Source: Elusimicrobiota bacterium (lineage in GTDB: Bacteria; Elusimicrobiota; Elusimicrobia; Elusimicrobiales; UBA9959). From it: a stretch of DNA of 8,011 bases. The stretch covers positions 1 to 8,011 of the forward strand of contig DAOWCC010000113.1 in assembly GCA_030639665.1 (NCBI GenBank), read 5' to 3'. The number at the start of each line of letters is the position of its first letter. Position 1 is the stretch's first letter. Made by a program: the position numbers and the translations under genes. Positions 1 to 5,887 of this stretch are shown in pieces. Below the pieces are notes generated by a model, which was not told the DNA's origin, made no database searches, and worked only from the letters and a program-made list of their open reading frames with translations.

Positions 1-238
1 AAAAATAAAGATAAAATGCTAAGACTGTGAGTTTGCTAGGGAGCGATTTCTGAGGTTTAACCTTGTGAACTAGGTTTACTAGGGGATTTCACTGAAACGA
101 CGAGGATGTTTGAGTTAAAAAACTTTGCTTTTTTTGCGAGTTCCGCAGTCGCCGAATAAACCGAAGTGAGCAACGGCGTTAAAAACCTCTGCATGAGCGA
201 CTCTGTAAACTTACAGGATTTGCTCAATCAAAGATTTT
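1..238. repeat. Gene-free stretch with repeat-like, pseudo-coding sequence
   Basis: No conserved gene is recognisable here. The left half repeats the word CTAGG several times, with two loosely similar blocks beginning near 38 and 79. On the minus strand an open frame of 45 codons runs from an ATG at 192-194 to a stop at 57-59. It reads MQRFLTPLLTSVYSATAELA at its start and contains SVKSPSKPSSQG near its end. Beyond the stop the same strand still gives protein-like text (TSEIAP, QTHSLSILS) across a further stop, which is what a decayed or repeat-derived frame looks like. The frame has no ribosome binding site of note. Immediately after the deiminase stop on the minus strand, an arm pair CTGTAA/TTACAG (203-208 and 211-216) nests within TGAGC/GCTCA. 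No T-run follows it, so it is not a standard terminator. Repeat status is inferred from texture, because only one full copy is in view. Confidence 0.4.
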
Positions 239-1459
239 TTAATTATTTCCTATCAAGACATCCCAGTTTATGATTATATTTTCAAAAAGACTCTGAACAT
301 CTTTTTCTGAAGACGATAATGGCGTCGGCTTGGGAAGAGACTTCTTTTTATCGGAAGCTTTGCGATTGGGAACTGTCGGAATAGACTGAGTCACGCAGTG
401 AATTGAACCGCCCGCCCTTATACTGCTGTCTGAGTTAATTGGAACCACAATTACGCCCGGCATCCCGGTTTTATAAGCAGCTTCGCCTTTGGCATTTTCC
501 GCGCTGTAAGATGAATAAGACGGCATCAAGACTGCATTGTTTACAATCAAAGAATTGGTATAGGTATACCATACGCCGTATCTTTCCCAGCCTTTGACTT
601 TGATTATTTTATAAGGACCGCCATCGGGAGCTGTCTGATTTTCAAAAAAGGCTATAGCTTTTTCGGCGGTGGATTTAAACGGCTCACTATCAGCAATGGA
701 AACTAAAACGGTATTGTCATTTAGAAGTTTTAAAAACATATCTATATGCCCCGTTCCATCCTTGGGATAGTCGGGATAACCGGCATAATCAAAGGCATAT
801 ATATTCTTTACTCTAAAATAGGCTTTAAGCTCGGCGTCAACTTGCTCTTTTGAAAAACCCGGATTCCATAAATATGTCCGCTTGGTCATAAAGAGATTAG
901 CCTTTGAATCCACCATGAGATTGCCGCCGTCTAAAATTATCGGTATGCCGAAAACATCAATATCCTGAATTCTCCCTAAATTGGAAGGCAGGGCGTCATC
1001 ATTTCTTCTATACTGGTAATGGCGATAAATGGAATCCACAATACCCAATTGAGATTGCCCTTCGGAAACACCAAACGGACCATAGTCGCGCATCCAGACC
1101 GTATCGATGGAAGCATTTATTTTAGTATAGCCGGAAACACCCGATATACTATCGGGACCGGATACCGCCCATATTTCAGCGCTGCCCGGACCTGTAACAG
1201 CTTTAGCGATGGAAGAGAGCATATCCGTATAACCCGCCCAGCCCATGACTACCGCAGATACGGCTTCGTATTCCGCCGGAATACGGAAATCGCTTGGCGT
1301 AACTTCCTTGGAATAAAAACGCGGGGGTTTTCCATCGGCTTTTTCTCTTGCGGGGTCTATCCAATTTGGAAGGGGATTATTTAAATTGGAAACCGCAAAA
1401 GAAATTTGAAAATTTGAGAACGACAATATTAATAAAATTCCACAAATAATCCTTTTCAT
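239..1459 (-). CDS. Secreted agmatine/peptidylarginine deiminase family protein
   Basis: This 406-residue protein belongs to the PAD_porph branch of the guanidino-modifying pentein enzymes, which hydrolyse a guanidinium group to a ureido group plus ammonia through a cysteine nucleophile. Residues 1 to about 23 form a signal peptide (lysine-arginine start, hydrophobic core ILLILSF, possible cut after FAVS), so it should act outside the cytoplasm. The catalytic signatures are present and in order: WMRDYGP at 122-128 (Asp125), DGGN at 177-180, GTGHIDMF at 235-242 (His238, Asp240), TNS at 301-303 (Asn302) and IHC at 353-355 (Cys355). The spacing is close to that of Porphyromonas PPAD. The region after WMRDYGP reads YRRNDD rather than the FNAWGG typical of agmatine deiminase, which favours a peptide or free-arginine substrate. 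About 45 residues of lysine/proline/serine-rich tail follow the usual family end. The ATG at 1457-1459 is preceded by GGGAGA with an 8-nt gap and by a promoter. It appears to be transcribed alone. The family call is firm; the substrate is inferred. Confidence 0.88.
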   Translation of the reverse strand: MKRIICGILLILSFSNFQISFAVSNLNNPLPNWIDPAREKADGKPPRFYSKEVTPSDFRIPAEYEAVSAVVMGWAGYTDMLSSIAKAVTGPGSAEIWAVSGPDSISGVSGYTKINASIDTVWMRDYGPFGVSEGQSQLGIVDSIYRHYQYRRNDDALPSNLGRIQDIDVFGIPIILDGGNLMVDSKANLFMTKRTYLWNPGFSKEQVDAELKAYFRVKNIYAFDYAGYPDYPKDGTGHIDMFLKLLNDNTVLVSIADSEPFKSTAEKAIAFFENQTAPDGGPYKIIKVKGWERYGVWYTYTNSLIVNNAVLMPSYSSYSAENAKGEAAYKTGMPGVIVVPINSDSSIRAGGSIHCVTQSIPTVPNRKASDKKKSLPKPTPLSSSEKDVQSLFENIIINWDVLIGNN

Positions 1460-1493
1460 TAAGAATATCTCCCAATCTCCGAATTCTACTAAG

Positions 1494-1523
1494 ATTTAAA
1501 CTCTTTTTATTGATTAATGTCAA
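1494..1523 (-). promoter_or_regulatory. Sigma-70-type promoter of the deiminase gene
   Basis: Read on the minus strand, a perfect TTGACA -35 box (1518-1523) is followed after 18 nt by TTAAAT (1494-1499), a four-of-six match to TATAAT. Transcription would start near 1487, giving a leader of roughly 28 nt that contains the GGGAGA ribosome binding site at 1468-1473. The -35 box is convincing; the -10 box is only moderate. Confidence 0.6.
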
Positions 1524-1572
1524 GCGCTATAGGTCAAAACGCTTTACTGAACGAATATAAAAAGGCGTTGGA

Positions 1573-1594
1573 ATCCGCAATATATATTACGGAT
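1573..1594. promoter_or_regulatory. Near-perfect 22-bp palindrome between divergent promoters, possible operator
   Basis: The sequence begins ATCCGCAATAT and ends ATATTACGGAT. Ten of the eleven positions pair and only C1578/A1589 do not. It lies 50 bp upstream of the deiminase -35 box and 36 bp upstream of the tldD -35 box. The right arm, read on the minus strand, contains TCCGTAATAT, and this exact 10-mer recurs on the plus strand at 1694-1703, inside the tldD leader. The size, symmetry and position suit a binding site for a dimeric regulator. AT-rich intergenic DNA also yields palindromes by chance, so the role is inferred. Confidence 0.35.
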
Positions 1595-1629
1595 ATTTAC
1601 ACTAAAGCATGACAAAACAATTAATACAA

Positions 1630-1658
1630 TTGACGGATGTTGCTTCCTTTGTTATGAT
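1630..1658 (+). promoter_or_regulatory. Promoter of the tldD-tldE operon with extended -10
   Basis: TTGACG (1630-1635, five of six) is followed by a 17-nt spacer and TATGAT (1653-1658, five of six). TG at 1650-1651, one base before the -10 box, adds the extended -10 signature. Transcription would begin near 1665, leaving a leader of about 69 nt before the tldD ATG. This is the best promoter in the window and has optimal spacing. Confidence 0.75.
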
Positions 1659-1733
1659 TTTAATAATAGATTTTGGCCGTTTGATGGACATAGTCCGTAA
1701 TATGGCACTTAGCATAGCCTTGGAGGACTCATT

Positions 1734-3113
1734 ATGATAGAAAAAGATTTAAAAAAATACACACCGCTTTTTAAAGGTTATACGGAATTAAGATTACAGG
1801 AAAACCGCAACACGAAAGTCGTTTTTTTAAACGGCAATTTAGTCGGCAATGAAAAAAGCTCCGACAGCGGTATCTCCGCCCGGACTTATCAAAACGGTTC
1901 ATGGGGCTTCGCCTCAACTTGCGATACGCAAGACAATGCCATCCAATCGGTTATAAAAACCGCCTATGACAATTCTGTTTTTTTGGATTCAAAACTTAAA
2001 AAAGGCTTGGGCGCGCTTCCTTCAGTTCACGAAATTTCCAATAATACTTTTTTTACCGCGAAACCCCGCAAAACTCAAAAAGAACTTGTGGATTTTGCCG
2101 CTGTCATAGACGCTCATATTCTTAAAACTTATAAAAATATCAAAAGCCGCAATGTGATTATAAGCTCGCTTGATATGGAAAAATCACTCATCACATCAGA
2201 CGGCTCAATCTCTCATTCAATGATTCCCAGAACCGTAGCAATGGTGGCGCTTACAATTGAAAAAAACGGTCTTCCCATAGAACTTCACGAAGTATTCGGC
2301 TCTCGCGGACAATTTGAAGATGTCTTTGAAAAACCGTCGGATTTATTTCCTAAAATTGAGGAGCTCTACAATCATCTGGTAAAAAAGACCGAAGGTGTGT
2401 TTCCCGACGCAGGCAATAAAGAATGTATCTTTGATGCCGATTTAGCCGGCATATTGGCTCATGAAGCCATCGGCCATACGACGGAATCCGATATAGTCTT
2501 GGGCGGTTCGGTGGCGGCTAATCTCATGAACCAAGAAGTGGCGAATCCGCTTATAACATTGGTGGATTTTGCCAATACCGCATTGGGAAAAACATGCCCC
2601 GTGCCCGTTTATATTGATGATGAAGGAACAAAAGCGGAAGATACGGTTATAATTAAAGACGGCGTGTTAAAGTCTTTCCTGCATAATAAAGAATCCGCGG
2701 CGCATTTTAAAGTTAAGCCAACGGGCAATGCCAGAGGTTATGCTTTTTTCGATGAACCCCTTGTCCGCATGCGCAATACGGCCATACTGCCGGGAAAAAG
2801 CAAGCTTGAAGATATGATTGCCTCGGTAGATGACGGCTATTATCTGATAAAGTCCAGCAATGGCCAGGCTGATTCCACCAGTGAATTTATGTTTGGCATT
2901 GTGCTTGGTTATGAAATTAAAAACGGAAAACTTGGCAGAGCCATAAAAGACACCACCATATCGGGTGTGGCTTTTGACATGCTTAAAACGGTTTCCATGG
3001 TTTCAAAGGATATGAGTTGGTCATGCGGCGGCATGTGCGGTAAAAAACAAGCAATTCCCGTCGGCATGGGCGGACCCGCGATAAAATGCAGAATAAATAT
3101 CGGAGGCAAATAA
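1734..3113 (+). CDS. tldD: TldD, zinc metalloprotease subunit (U62 family)
   Basis: This 459-residue protein is the catalytic half of the TldD/TldE complex. That complex degrades unfolded peptides and, in some bacteria, matures peptide products such as microcin B17 or the CcdA antitoxin. The metal-binding HExxxH motif is HEAIGH at 243-248. The conserved C-terminal GMCGK is at 433-437, and its Cys435 corresponds to the third metal ligand described in E. coli TldD. The C-terminal block with PVGMGGPAIK is typical of the family. The length is slightly below the roughly 480 residues of the E. coli protein. No signal peptide is seen, so the protein should be cytoplasmic. GGAGG at 1722-1726, 7 nt before the ATG, supports the start. 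It is first in an operon with tldE, whose start lies 85 nt after the tldD stop. Extra cysteines occur near the end (Cys431, Cys455). The assignment is secure; the cellular substrate is unknown. Confidence 0.95.
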   Translation: MIEKDLKKYTPLFKGYTELRLQENRNTKVVFLNGNLVGNEKSSDSGISARTYQNGSWGFASTCDTQDNAIQSVIKTAYDNSVFLDSKLKKGLGALPSVHEISNNTFFTAKPRKTQKELVDFAAVIDAHILKTYKNIKSRNVIISSLDMEKSLITSDGSISHSMIPRTVAMVALTIEKNGLPIELHEVFGSRGQFEDVFEKPSDLFPKIEELYNHLVKKTEGVFPDAGNKECIFDADLAGILAHEAIGHTTESDIVLGGSVAANLMNQEVANPLITLVDFANTALGKTCPVPVYIDDEGTKAEDTVIIKDGVLKSFLHNKESAAHFKVKPTGNARGYAFFDEPLVRMRNTAILPGKSKLEDMIASVDDGYYLIKSSNGQADSTSEFMFGIVLGYEIKNGKLGRAIKDTTISGVAFDMLKTVSMVSKDMSWSCGGMCGKKQAIPVGMGGPAIKCRINIGGK

Positions 3114-3146
3114 GCGGAAGGCAGTGATGTGACGCTGACATAGGTT

Positions 3147-3248
3147 TGTGAACGGACCAAATAATACATCAGATTAAGATACAACCGGAGGAAATATTAT
3201 GCTCGGAAAAGAATGTGAACGACCAAATAGTATGACAGATAAAGATAC
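3147..3248. repeat. Diverged 36-bp direct repeat around the tldE start
   Basis: A block at 3147-3182 beginning TGTGAACGGACCAAATA recurs at 3214-3248 as TGTGAACGACCAAATA. Both run on to CAGAT(T/A)AAGATAC. About 30 of 36 positions agree, with one single-base gap. The first copy lies in the tldD-tldE gap. The second lies inside the tldE coding region and covers its alternative start ATG at 3232. The tldE ribosome binding site and the ATG at 3199 lie between the copies, which are 67 bp apart. The copies are in different frames relative to tldE. Confidence 0.6.
3187..3191 (+). promoter_or_regulatory. Ribosome binding site that fixes the tldE start
   Basis: GGAGG is followed by a 7-nt gap and the ATG at 3199-3201. 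The next in-frame ATG (3232) has no purine-rich site at the right distance, so initiation at 3199 is preferred. This adds 11 residues (MLGKECERPNS) that look non-conserved. Confidence 0.75.
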
Positions 3249-4527
3249 CGCAAAATTTTGTATTGAAGAACTAAAAAAAGCCGGCGCTGACAAAAGCCAA
3301 TGCGTTTTGTCAAAATCGGAAAAACATGAGCTGAATGCCGACGCGGGGAAAATATCTCTGTTTAGAACAACTTTTAATACCAATATAAGGCTTATGGCGA
3401 TAAAAGATAAAAGACGGGGATTCATAAGCCTTAATGGCTCGGATAAAACCGCCATAGAAGAGGCGGCAATAAATGCCGTTAAATTTTCTGAGGCTTCTCC
3501 TCAGGATGACGCCTATGATATAGCCGAAGTTCAATCGGCAGAGACCTTTGATGATGGAATGGTGGAACCTGATTTGGACAGAATATATGACCGCCTGAAT
3601 AATTTTATTACGGAAGTTAAAAAACGCTATCCTAAAGTAAATCTACGCAATTCAACTATTGATTTTACCAGAACAAACAGCTATTTGCTTAATTCAAACG
3701 GCATTGATTTTACTTCTTCCAGGGGAGTATATACGGTATTGATAATGTTCTCGTCGCAGGACGGAAAAAAGACTTCATCATTTAATTATTCCATTTTTTC
3801 TTCCAAGGATTTGGAAAAGGAAATTATTGACAGCTCTTCAATCAATACATTACTCAGACAATCATCCGAACAAACGGAGACAAAACCGCTCGAGGGAAAA
3901 TTTACGGGAGATATAATTGTCACGCCCGATTGTCTTGGCAGTTTTATGAGATTTATTTCAGATATGGCGATTCGAGACGGCAGTTTAATAGCGGATACAA
4001 GTGTTTATAAGAATAAGCTTAATAAAACCATTGCCTCGGATAAATTCACGCTTCACTCAAAACCGGTTTCAACTGAAATAGCTGACGGATATTTTACAAC
4101 ACCCGACGGTTATAAAGCGGAAAACCTTACCATAATAGATAAAGGCGTTCTTAAAACTTTTATTCTCAGCCTTTACGGTTCAAAGAAAACAGGCCTAGCT
4201 AGAGTTTCAAACAGCGGGGATTGTTATGTCGTGGATCCGGGTGATAAAAGTTTCGATGATATTGTGAAATCAATTAAAAAGGGTTTATTGGTTGCCAGAT
4301 TTTCAGGCGGCATGCCGAATGATAACGGAGATTTTTCCGGCATAGCAAAAAACAGTTATTATATTGAAAACGGTAAAATTCAATATCCCGTTTCAGAAAC
4401 CATGATAAGCGGCAATATTCCTCAAATGTTCTTAGATATAAAAGATATATCGAAAGAAAGAGTTGATTTCGGCAGTGGCGTATTGCCTTGGATATCTTTT
4501 AACGGTATAACCGTTTCGGGGAAATAG
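3199..4527 (+). CDS. pmbA: TldE/PmbA, partner subunit of TldD
   Basis: This 442-residue protein is the non-catalytic partner that forms the TldD/TldE heterodimer and lacks an HExxxH motif. The family's C-terminal signature is clear: GDFSGIAKNSYYIENGKI from residue 377, QYPV soon after, then SGNIPQMFLDI, equivalent to the GDFS, ENGEIQYPV and IAGNL blocks of E. coli PmbA. The N-terminal half shows the usual mixed helix and strand pattern (for example DKRRGFISLNGSDKTAIEEA at 70-89). The length matches the family (about 450). No signal peptide is seen. It follows tldD on the same strand and shares its promoter; a strong terminator begins about 70 nt after the stop. The first 11 residues may derive from the local duplication around the start. 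The two genes are the usual tldD/tldE pair; no peptide precursor or modifying enzyme next to them suggests a natural-product cluster. Confidence 0.93.
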   Translation: MLGKECERPNSMTDKDTAKFCIEELKKAGADKSQCVLSKSEKHELNADAGKISLFRTTFNTNIRLMAIKDKRRGFISLNGSDKTAIEEAAINAVKFSEASPQDDAYDIAEVQSAETFDDGMVEPDLDRIYDRLNNFITEVKKRYPKVNLRNSTIDFTRTNSYLLNSNGIDFTSSRGVYTVLIMFSSQDGKKTSSFNYSIFSSKDLEKEIIDSSSINTLLRQSSEQTETKPLEGKFTGDIIVTPDCLGSFMRFISDMAIRDGSLIADTSVYKNKLNKTIASDKFTLHSKPVSTEIADGYFTTPDGYKAENLTIIDKGVLKTFILSLYGSKKTGLARVSNSGDCYVVDPGDKSFDDIVKSIKKGLLVARFSGGMPNDNGDFSGIAKNSYYIENGKIQYPVSETMISGNIPQMFLDIKDISKERVDFGSGVLPWISFNGITVSGK

Positions 4528-4593
4528 AATGAGAAAGCCGAAAGCAGTTAGCAGAGAGCAGTAACGAAACAGAAATATATGAAATAAGCAATT
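4528..4593 (+). other. Spacer after tldE with AGCAGT words
   Basis: This short gap contains AGCAGTTAGCAGAGAGCAGT at 4543-4562, a threefold reiteration of AGCAG with 7- and 8-base spacing. No gene is visible. The word resembles the low-complexity repeat text seen further right, but the link is only suggestive. Confidence 0.3.
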
Positions 4594-4635
4594 AAAAAAG
4601 CGCTGATATTTAAAATATCAGCGCTTTTGTTTTTG
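4594..4635 (+). terminator. Rho-independent terminator of the tldD-tldE operon
   Basis: GCGCTGATATT (4600-4610) pairs perfectly with AATATCAGCGC (4614-4624), giving an 11-bp stem with a 3-nt loop. It is preceded by six A and followed by TTTTGTTTTT. The A-run before the stem could let it work weakly on the other strand too. Confidence 0.9.
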
Positions 4636-4648
4636 GATAATGATTTAA

Positions 4649-4847
4649 TGTATAGGAATTTAAATATTTAAAAGCAACCACGAAAACGCGAAAATTGGGA
4701 AGACACGAAAAACAGCGAAACAAATTAAAATATATTTCATGCTTTCAGTCTTTCGTGCCTTCGTGGTAGTGTTTCATAAGGAGTTCCGCCTAAGGCGGAT
4801 TAATTAATCGTATAGGAATTTCAAAGTGGCCACAAAAAGCACAAAAG
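4649..4847. repeat. CACGAA-word repeats in direct and inverted copies
   Basis: CCACGAAAACGCGAAAA (4678-4694) faces TTTCGTGCCTTCGTGGT (4751-4767) in inverted orientation. Reverse-complemented, the latter begins ACCACGAA, as the first copy does. A third, decayed direct copy CCACAAAAAGCACAAAA starts at 4830. The exact 12-mer GTATAGGAATTT precedes the first and third copies (4650-4661 and 4810-4821). The unit therefore seems duplicated as a block, with a spacing that differs by 8 bases between its parts. No gene is seen. A 22-codon frame (4739-4807) lies wholly within the repeat text and has no supporting signal. Degenerate CACGAA-type words are, from general recollection, common in intergenic regions of many environmental bacteria; their origin is not known to me. 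Confidence 0.6.
4785..4799. repeat. GC-rich hairpin TCCGCC-TAA-GGCGGA
   Basis: This is a perfect 6-bp inverted repeat with a 3-nt loop, much richer in GC than its surroundings. It sits between the inverted and direct CACGAA copies. No T-run follows on either strand, so a terminator is unlikely. It may be a separate short palindromic repeat element inserted into the mosaic. Confidence 0.5.
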
Positions 4848-4860
4848 GCATATATACGAA

Positions 4861-5094
4861 TTAAACGCAGAGTTCACAGAGAACATAAAAACGCAGAGAA
4901 CGCGGAGGAAGAATAAAAAATAGGAAAAATCTGTAAAAATTCGCGTCTGCTCGCCACAGTATATTGGGGGCAAAAGTTATTTGGTCGTCCACATAGCTAC
5001 CTTATAAAGCATAGCTTCGTTAATTTGTAGTTTGGGTTTGAGTTTTTAACTCTGCGGACTCTCTGTAAAAAGCTCTGCGTTCTCTGCGTTAAAA
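4861..5094. repeat. Inverted pair of ACGCAGAG-type repeat arms around a 137-bp core
   Basis: The left arm (4861-4908) contains ACGCAGAG twice, plus CACAGAG and CGCGGAGG, at roughly 9-10 base periodicity. The right arm (5046-5094) carries the same words in reverse complement (CTCTGCGTTCTCTGCGTT at its end). Read on the minus strand, it gives AACGCAGAGAACGCAGAG, then ACAGAGAG and CCGCAGAG. The core between them includes AAATCTGTAAAAATTCGCGT near 4927 and has no gene. The terminal inverted arms and non-coding core resemble a small non-autonomous element. I cannot see target-site duplications, and the arms are degenerate, so a pile-up of word repeats is equally possible. Confidence 0.55.
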
Positions 5095-5117
5095 AAAAGT
5101 TTGCCGCTGAAAGCGGC
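5091..5117 (-). terminator. Terminator of the exported glycine-rich protein gene
   Basis: On the minus strand, a GCCGCT stem (5112-5117) with a 3-nt loop and AGCGGC (5103-5108) is followed, after four bases, by eight T (5091-5098). It begins about 9 nt after the stop codon. The offset T-run makes it slightly imperfect. Confidence 0.7.
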
Positions 5118-5126
5118 CTAATTTAA

Positions 5127-5699
5127 TTACAAATTTCCTTTAAAAAGCTGGGACAATCCGCTGAAAACATTTCCCACTATGGAAACAGGTATCATCACTA
5201 TGCCCGCGATCAAACCTCCGACAACGCCAAGAGTTCCGCCTATTCCCACGCCTAGTCCCGTCATGACCGGACTATCTAATGCTACTCCAATCGCTCCGCC
5301 AATAGCCGCTCCGGCAATTACCATGGCTATCGGCACGACTATGGGAGACACTATGGCCGCGCCCATATGTTGAAAAAAACCGGGCGTGTTTTCTATAGTT
5401 TTAGTTTCAGATTTTGTAAGAGTGGGAACAATGCCTTTAAGTGTAAGTCTTTTAGACTCGCTTAATACAAGTTCTTCCGTTTCAGCAACTTGAATTTCGC
5501 CATCTATTTGAACAGGACTCGCCTTTAAACCGGACATCATGCCGTCAATTTGTTTTCCTGAAAGTTCTCTAGCCGTATTCAAATCCTGAGAAGAGGCCGC
5601 TATTTTTGAATCTGTTGAAATTGCTTCAATCACGCTCTCTGCTTGCGCTATGCTACAAACAAATATTGCTACTATTGCCGCTAATATGTATTTCTTCAT
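5127..5699 (-). CDS. Exported glycine-rich hydrophobic protein, unknown function
   Basis: I do not recognise a family. Of its 190 residues, 1-20 form a clear signal peptide (KK, hydrophobic core, AQA before the likely cut at 20/21), with no lipobox cysteine. Residues 21-105 are polar, rich in Ser, Thr, Glu and Lys, with no cysteine. Residues 110-180 are hydrophobic and glycine-dense: PIVVPIAMVIAGAAIGGAIG, then GLGVGIGGTLGVVGGLIAGI, then PVSIVGNVFSGL. The glycine spacing (GxxxG and GG pairs) resembles glycine-zipper segments that pack helices in membranes, so it may be an outer or inner membrane-associated protein. GGAGG lies 9 nt before the ATG (complement of 5709-5713), and its own terminator follows. 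It appears to be a single-gene transcript on the same strand as the phosphate genes but separated from them by a terminator. The signal peptide and terminator argue that it is a real gene; the opposite-strand frame inside it is a shadow. Confidence 0.75.
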   Translation of the reverse strand: MKKYILAAIVAIFVCSIAQAESVIEAISTDSKIAASSQDLNTARELSGKQIDGMMSGLKASPVQIDGEIQVAETEELVLSESKRLTLKGIVPTLTKSETKTIENTPGFFQHMGAAIVSPIVVPIAMVIAGAAIGGAIGVALDSPVMTGLGVGIGGTLGVVGGLIAGIVMIPVSIVGNVFSGLSQLFKGNL

Positions 5700-5772
5700 T
5701 TATATTATCCTCCGTAATTTTAACCAACTTATACATTTAGTTTAACAAGAATTATAATTCTCCACATCCTAC

Positions 5773-5821
5773 AAAAGGCCTAAAAATCAAATGTTTTTTG
5801 CCAAATAAATATAGGTCTTTT
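5773..5821. repeat. 10-bp inverted repeat with a 29-nt spacer
   Basis: AAAAGGCCTA (5773-5782) pairs with TAGGTCTTTT (5812-5821). Nine pairs are perfect and one is a G:T wobble. It lies upstream of the exported-protein gene and just before the terminator of the PhoU gene. It could be a hairpin in an RNA or a spaced operator, or nothing. No role is shown. Confidence 0.25.
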
Positions 5822-5834
5822 GGTCATACTCAAT

Positions 5835-5862
5835 AAAAAAGCCCTCTTTCGAGGGCTTTTTT
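5835..5862 (-). terminator. Terminator of the phosphate transporter-PhoU unit (symmetric)
   Basis: GCCCTC (5841-5846), loop TTTC, GAGGGC (5851-5856). The stem is flanked by six A on the left and six T on the right, so it can terminate in both directions. On the minus strand it lies about 26 nt after the PhoU stop codon. Confidence 0.88.
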
Positions 5863-5887
5863 AATTATTGAATTTTTCTTTTAGTTT

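Noticed and set aside
203..216. CTGTAA/TTACAG hairpin after the deiminase gene as terminator
   Set aside because: The stem is AT-rich, has a 2-nt loop and no T-run follows on the minus strand.
1019..1384. Plus-strand open frame of 121 codons inside the deiminase gene
   Set aside because: It is antisense to a gene with all catalytic motifs, has no ribosome binding site and its product looks like no protein.
2909..3534. Minus-strand open frames over the ends of tldD and tldE
   Set aside because: They overlap conserved family signatures on the other strand and lack start signals.
4501..4515. Perfect inverted repeat AACGGT-ATA-ACCGTT at the end of tldE
   Set aside because: It lies in conserved coding sequence and lacks a T-run; the real terminator is at 4594-4635.
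1734..4527. TldD/TldE as part of a peptide natural-product cluster
   Set aside because: There is no precursor peptide, cyclodehydratase, radical SAM enzyme or exporter in view; the pair is common as a stand-alone housekeeping unit.
4739..4807. 22-codon plus-strand frame beginning MLSVFRAFVV
   Set aside because: It lies entirely within CACGAA-type repeat words and the GC hairpin, without a ribosome binding site.
4861..5094. CRISPR-like array
   Set aside because: Repeated words are short, degenerate and in opposite orientations, with no regular unique spacers and no cas gene.
5179..5373. Plus-strand frame rich in Pro, Ala and Thr
   Set aside because: It is the antisense image of the glycine-rich half of the exported protein; the proline richness simply mirrors glycine codons.
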